64,000 bases of DNA from JALZVT01 sp039029135 (GTDB taxonomy: Bacteria; Pseudomonadota; Gammaproteobacteria; Pseudomonadales; Azotimanducaceae): contig JBCCGT010000010.1 of the NCBI GenBank assembly GCA_039029135.1, positions 62,001 to 126,000 of the forward strand. The letters run 5' to 3'. Below, piece by piece: positions 63,162 through 64,000 of the stretch. The notes below the pieces were generated by a model. It did no database searches. It was not told where the DNA came from and worked only from the letters and a program-made list of their open reading frames with translations. The position numbers and the translations under genes were made by a program. Each line of letters opens with the position of its first letter. Positions within the stretch are counted from its first letter, which is position 1.

Positions 63162-64000
63162 ATGTCCGAGTCGATGAATCTGGCCGCGCTGCTGCGCAAT
63201 CGGGTTGCGCTGCACCCGGATCGTCTGGCCTATATCGATGGCAACTCCCATCTGCGGTTGACCTTCAACGAGCTGTCCGAACGCGTCGATCGGTTGGGTA
63301 ACGCACTGCGTGCGGCCGGCATAGAGAAAGGCGAGCGCGTCGGGCTGCTGTTGATGAACAGCGCTGAGTTCGTCGAGGCCTACTTTGCGCTCGGCCTGGT
63401 GGGCGCGGTGGTCGTGCCGCTCAACTGGCGGCTCGTTCCCGACGAGCTGGAATTTATCCTCAAGGACAGTGGCACCAAGCGGCTGATCTTCGACGAAGAG
63501 TTCCTCGACACGGTGACGGAGCTGCATTCCCGCGGCGACAAGACTGACATCAAGCAGTGGCTGCAGGTGGAGGGCGACGTCGACGTCGCCGACTTTGCCG
63601 ACGGCTACACGGCGTTTCGCAACGGCGGCGCGGCTGAACCGCCGGCCTTCGGCGCCGGCGCCGACGACATGCTCTACATCATGTACACCTCGGGCACGAC
63701 GGGACTGCCGAAGGGCGTCGTGCATACCCATCGAACATCGTTCTGGAGCGCCCTGACCATCGCGTCGACGGCGGACTATCACGAGGGCGACGTGTTTCTC
63801 TCGCCGCTGCCGATGTTCCACGTCGGTGCGCTCACGCCGCTGACGGTGAACATCTATCAGGGCTCGACGTCGGTCGTCATGCGCAGCTTCGACCCGACGC
63901 GGGCCTGGGAGCTGCTCGAGAAAGAACGGGTCACGACCGCGCTCATGGTCCCGGCCATGCTCAACTTCATGCTGCAGGTGAAGGTGCCGGATGCCTCGGC
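63162..64000 (+). CDS. AMP-binding acyl-CoA synthetase, N-terminal part (runs off the window)
   Basis: An open frame from the ATG at 63162 (preceded by GGGGGG) to the window end, 279 codons, without stop. It starts MSESMNLAALLRNRVALHPD and shows LTFNELSERVDRLGNALRAA, MNSAEFVEAYFALGLVGAVV, the AMP-binding P-loop MYTSGTTGLPKGVVHTHR and LPMFHVGALTP. It is an ANL-superfamily acyl-CoA synthetase that adenylates a fatty or aromatic acid and makes its CoA ester; substrate unknown. The upstream region has CTGTAC sites shared with merR, so regulation by that MerR protein is likely. Confidence 0.92.
   Translation, partial: MSESMNLAALLRNRVALHPDRLAYIDGNSHLRLTFNELSERVDRLGNALRAAGIEKGERVGLLLMNSAEFVEAYFALGLVGAVVVPLNWRLVPDELEFILKDSGTKRLIFDEEFLDTVTELHSRGDKTDIKQWLQVEGDVDVADFADGYTAFRNGGAAEPPAFGAGADDMLYIMYTSGTTGLPKGVVHTHRTSFWSALTIASTADYHEGDVFLSPLPMFHVGALTPLTVNIYQGSTSVVMRSFDPTRAWELLEKERVTTALMVPAMLNFMLQVKVPDAS

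Overview
The window is high-GC bacterial DNA (one flanking line checked by hand, 47161-47220, has 45 G+C in 60). It carries a bacterial-type glutaminyl-tRNA synthetase, Lon, a PagL-like outer-membrane lipid A deacylase, and many acyl-CoA genes: two acyl-CoA dehydrogenases, a carboxyltransferase, a single-chain carboxylase, a phytanoyl-CoA dioxygenase, an APH-type phosphotransferase next to acyl-CoA metabolism, and an acyl-CoA synthetase. This fits a Gram-negative, probably gammaproteobacterial, aerobic heterotroph. I cannot name the species. No tRNA, rRNA, CRISPR array, integrase or transposase is visible.

Layout. 1-17.3 kb: housekeeping and secreted proteins (partial secreted protein, glnS, a degenerate GH3 protein, a PLP dehydratase, a lipoprotein, an acyl-CoA carboxyltransferase, a PEGA/FGE-like protein, a PHB-depolymerase-like esterase, a conflict-type TRAFs-binding protein, a peroxiredoxin-like/cytochrome c/copper monooxygenase fusion and an RND exporter). 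17.3-29.5 kb: an accessory island on the minus strand. One half (17.3-22.1 kb) is clearly A/T-rich and encodes an animal-type haem peroxidase, a 155-residue-class unknown and a TPR-CHAT lipoprotein, with overlapping genes. The other half (22.7-29.5 kb) encodes a DUF4062 protein and a 1811-residue protein with two alpha/beta hydrolase domains, a CHAT protease domain and a TRAFs-binding-like tail. 29.6-34.4 kb: phytanoyl-CoA dioxygenase, CinA-type amidase and the single-chain carboxylase. 34.8-43.8 kb: a two-gene Tc-toxin-like module made of a short TcA relative whose N-terminus is TPR repeats and a TcB-TcC/Rhs fusion.

44-64 kb: Lon, two acyl-CoA dehydrogenases, an O-acetylhomoserine sulfhydrylase-like enzyme, a secreted protein with two tandem VHL-beta-like domains followed by a dense row of hairpins and a terminator, a 2-hydroxyacid dehydrogenase, an all-alpha dUTPase, an aminotransferase, a PagL-like protein, an APH-like kinase, a PrcB-type lipoprotein with an S8 protease that is split by one in-frame TAA, a MerR regulator surrounded by repeated CTGTAC sites, and the start of an acyl-CoA synthetase.

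The best candidates for an undescribed system are, in order: the DUF4062 + lipase/lipase/CHAT/TRAFs pair, the neighbouring haem peroxidase/CHAT cassette, and the TPR-TcA/Rhs module. All functional statements come from reading motifs by eye; no database search was run.
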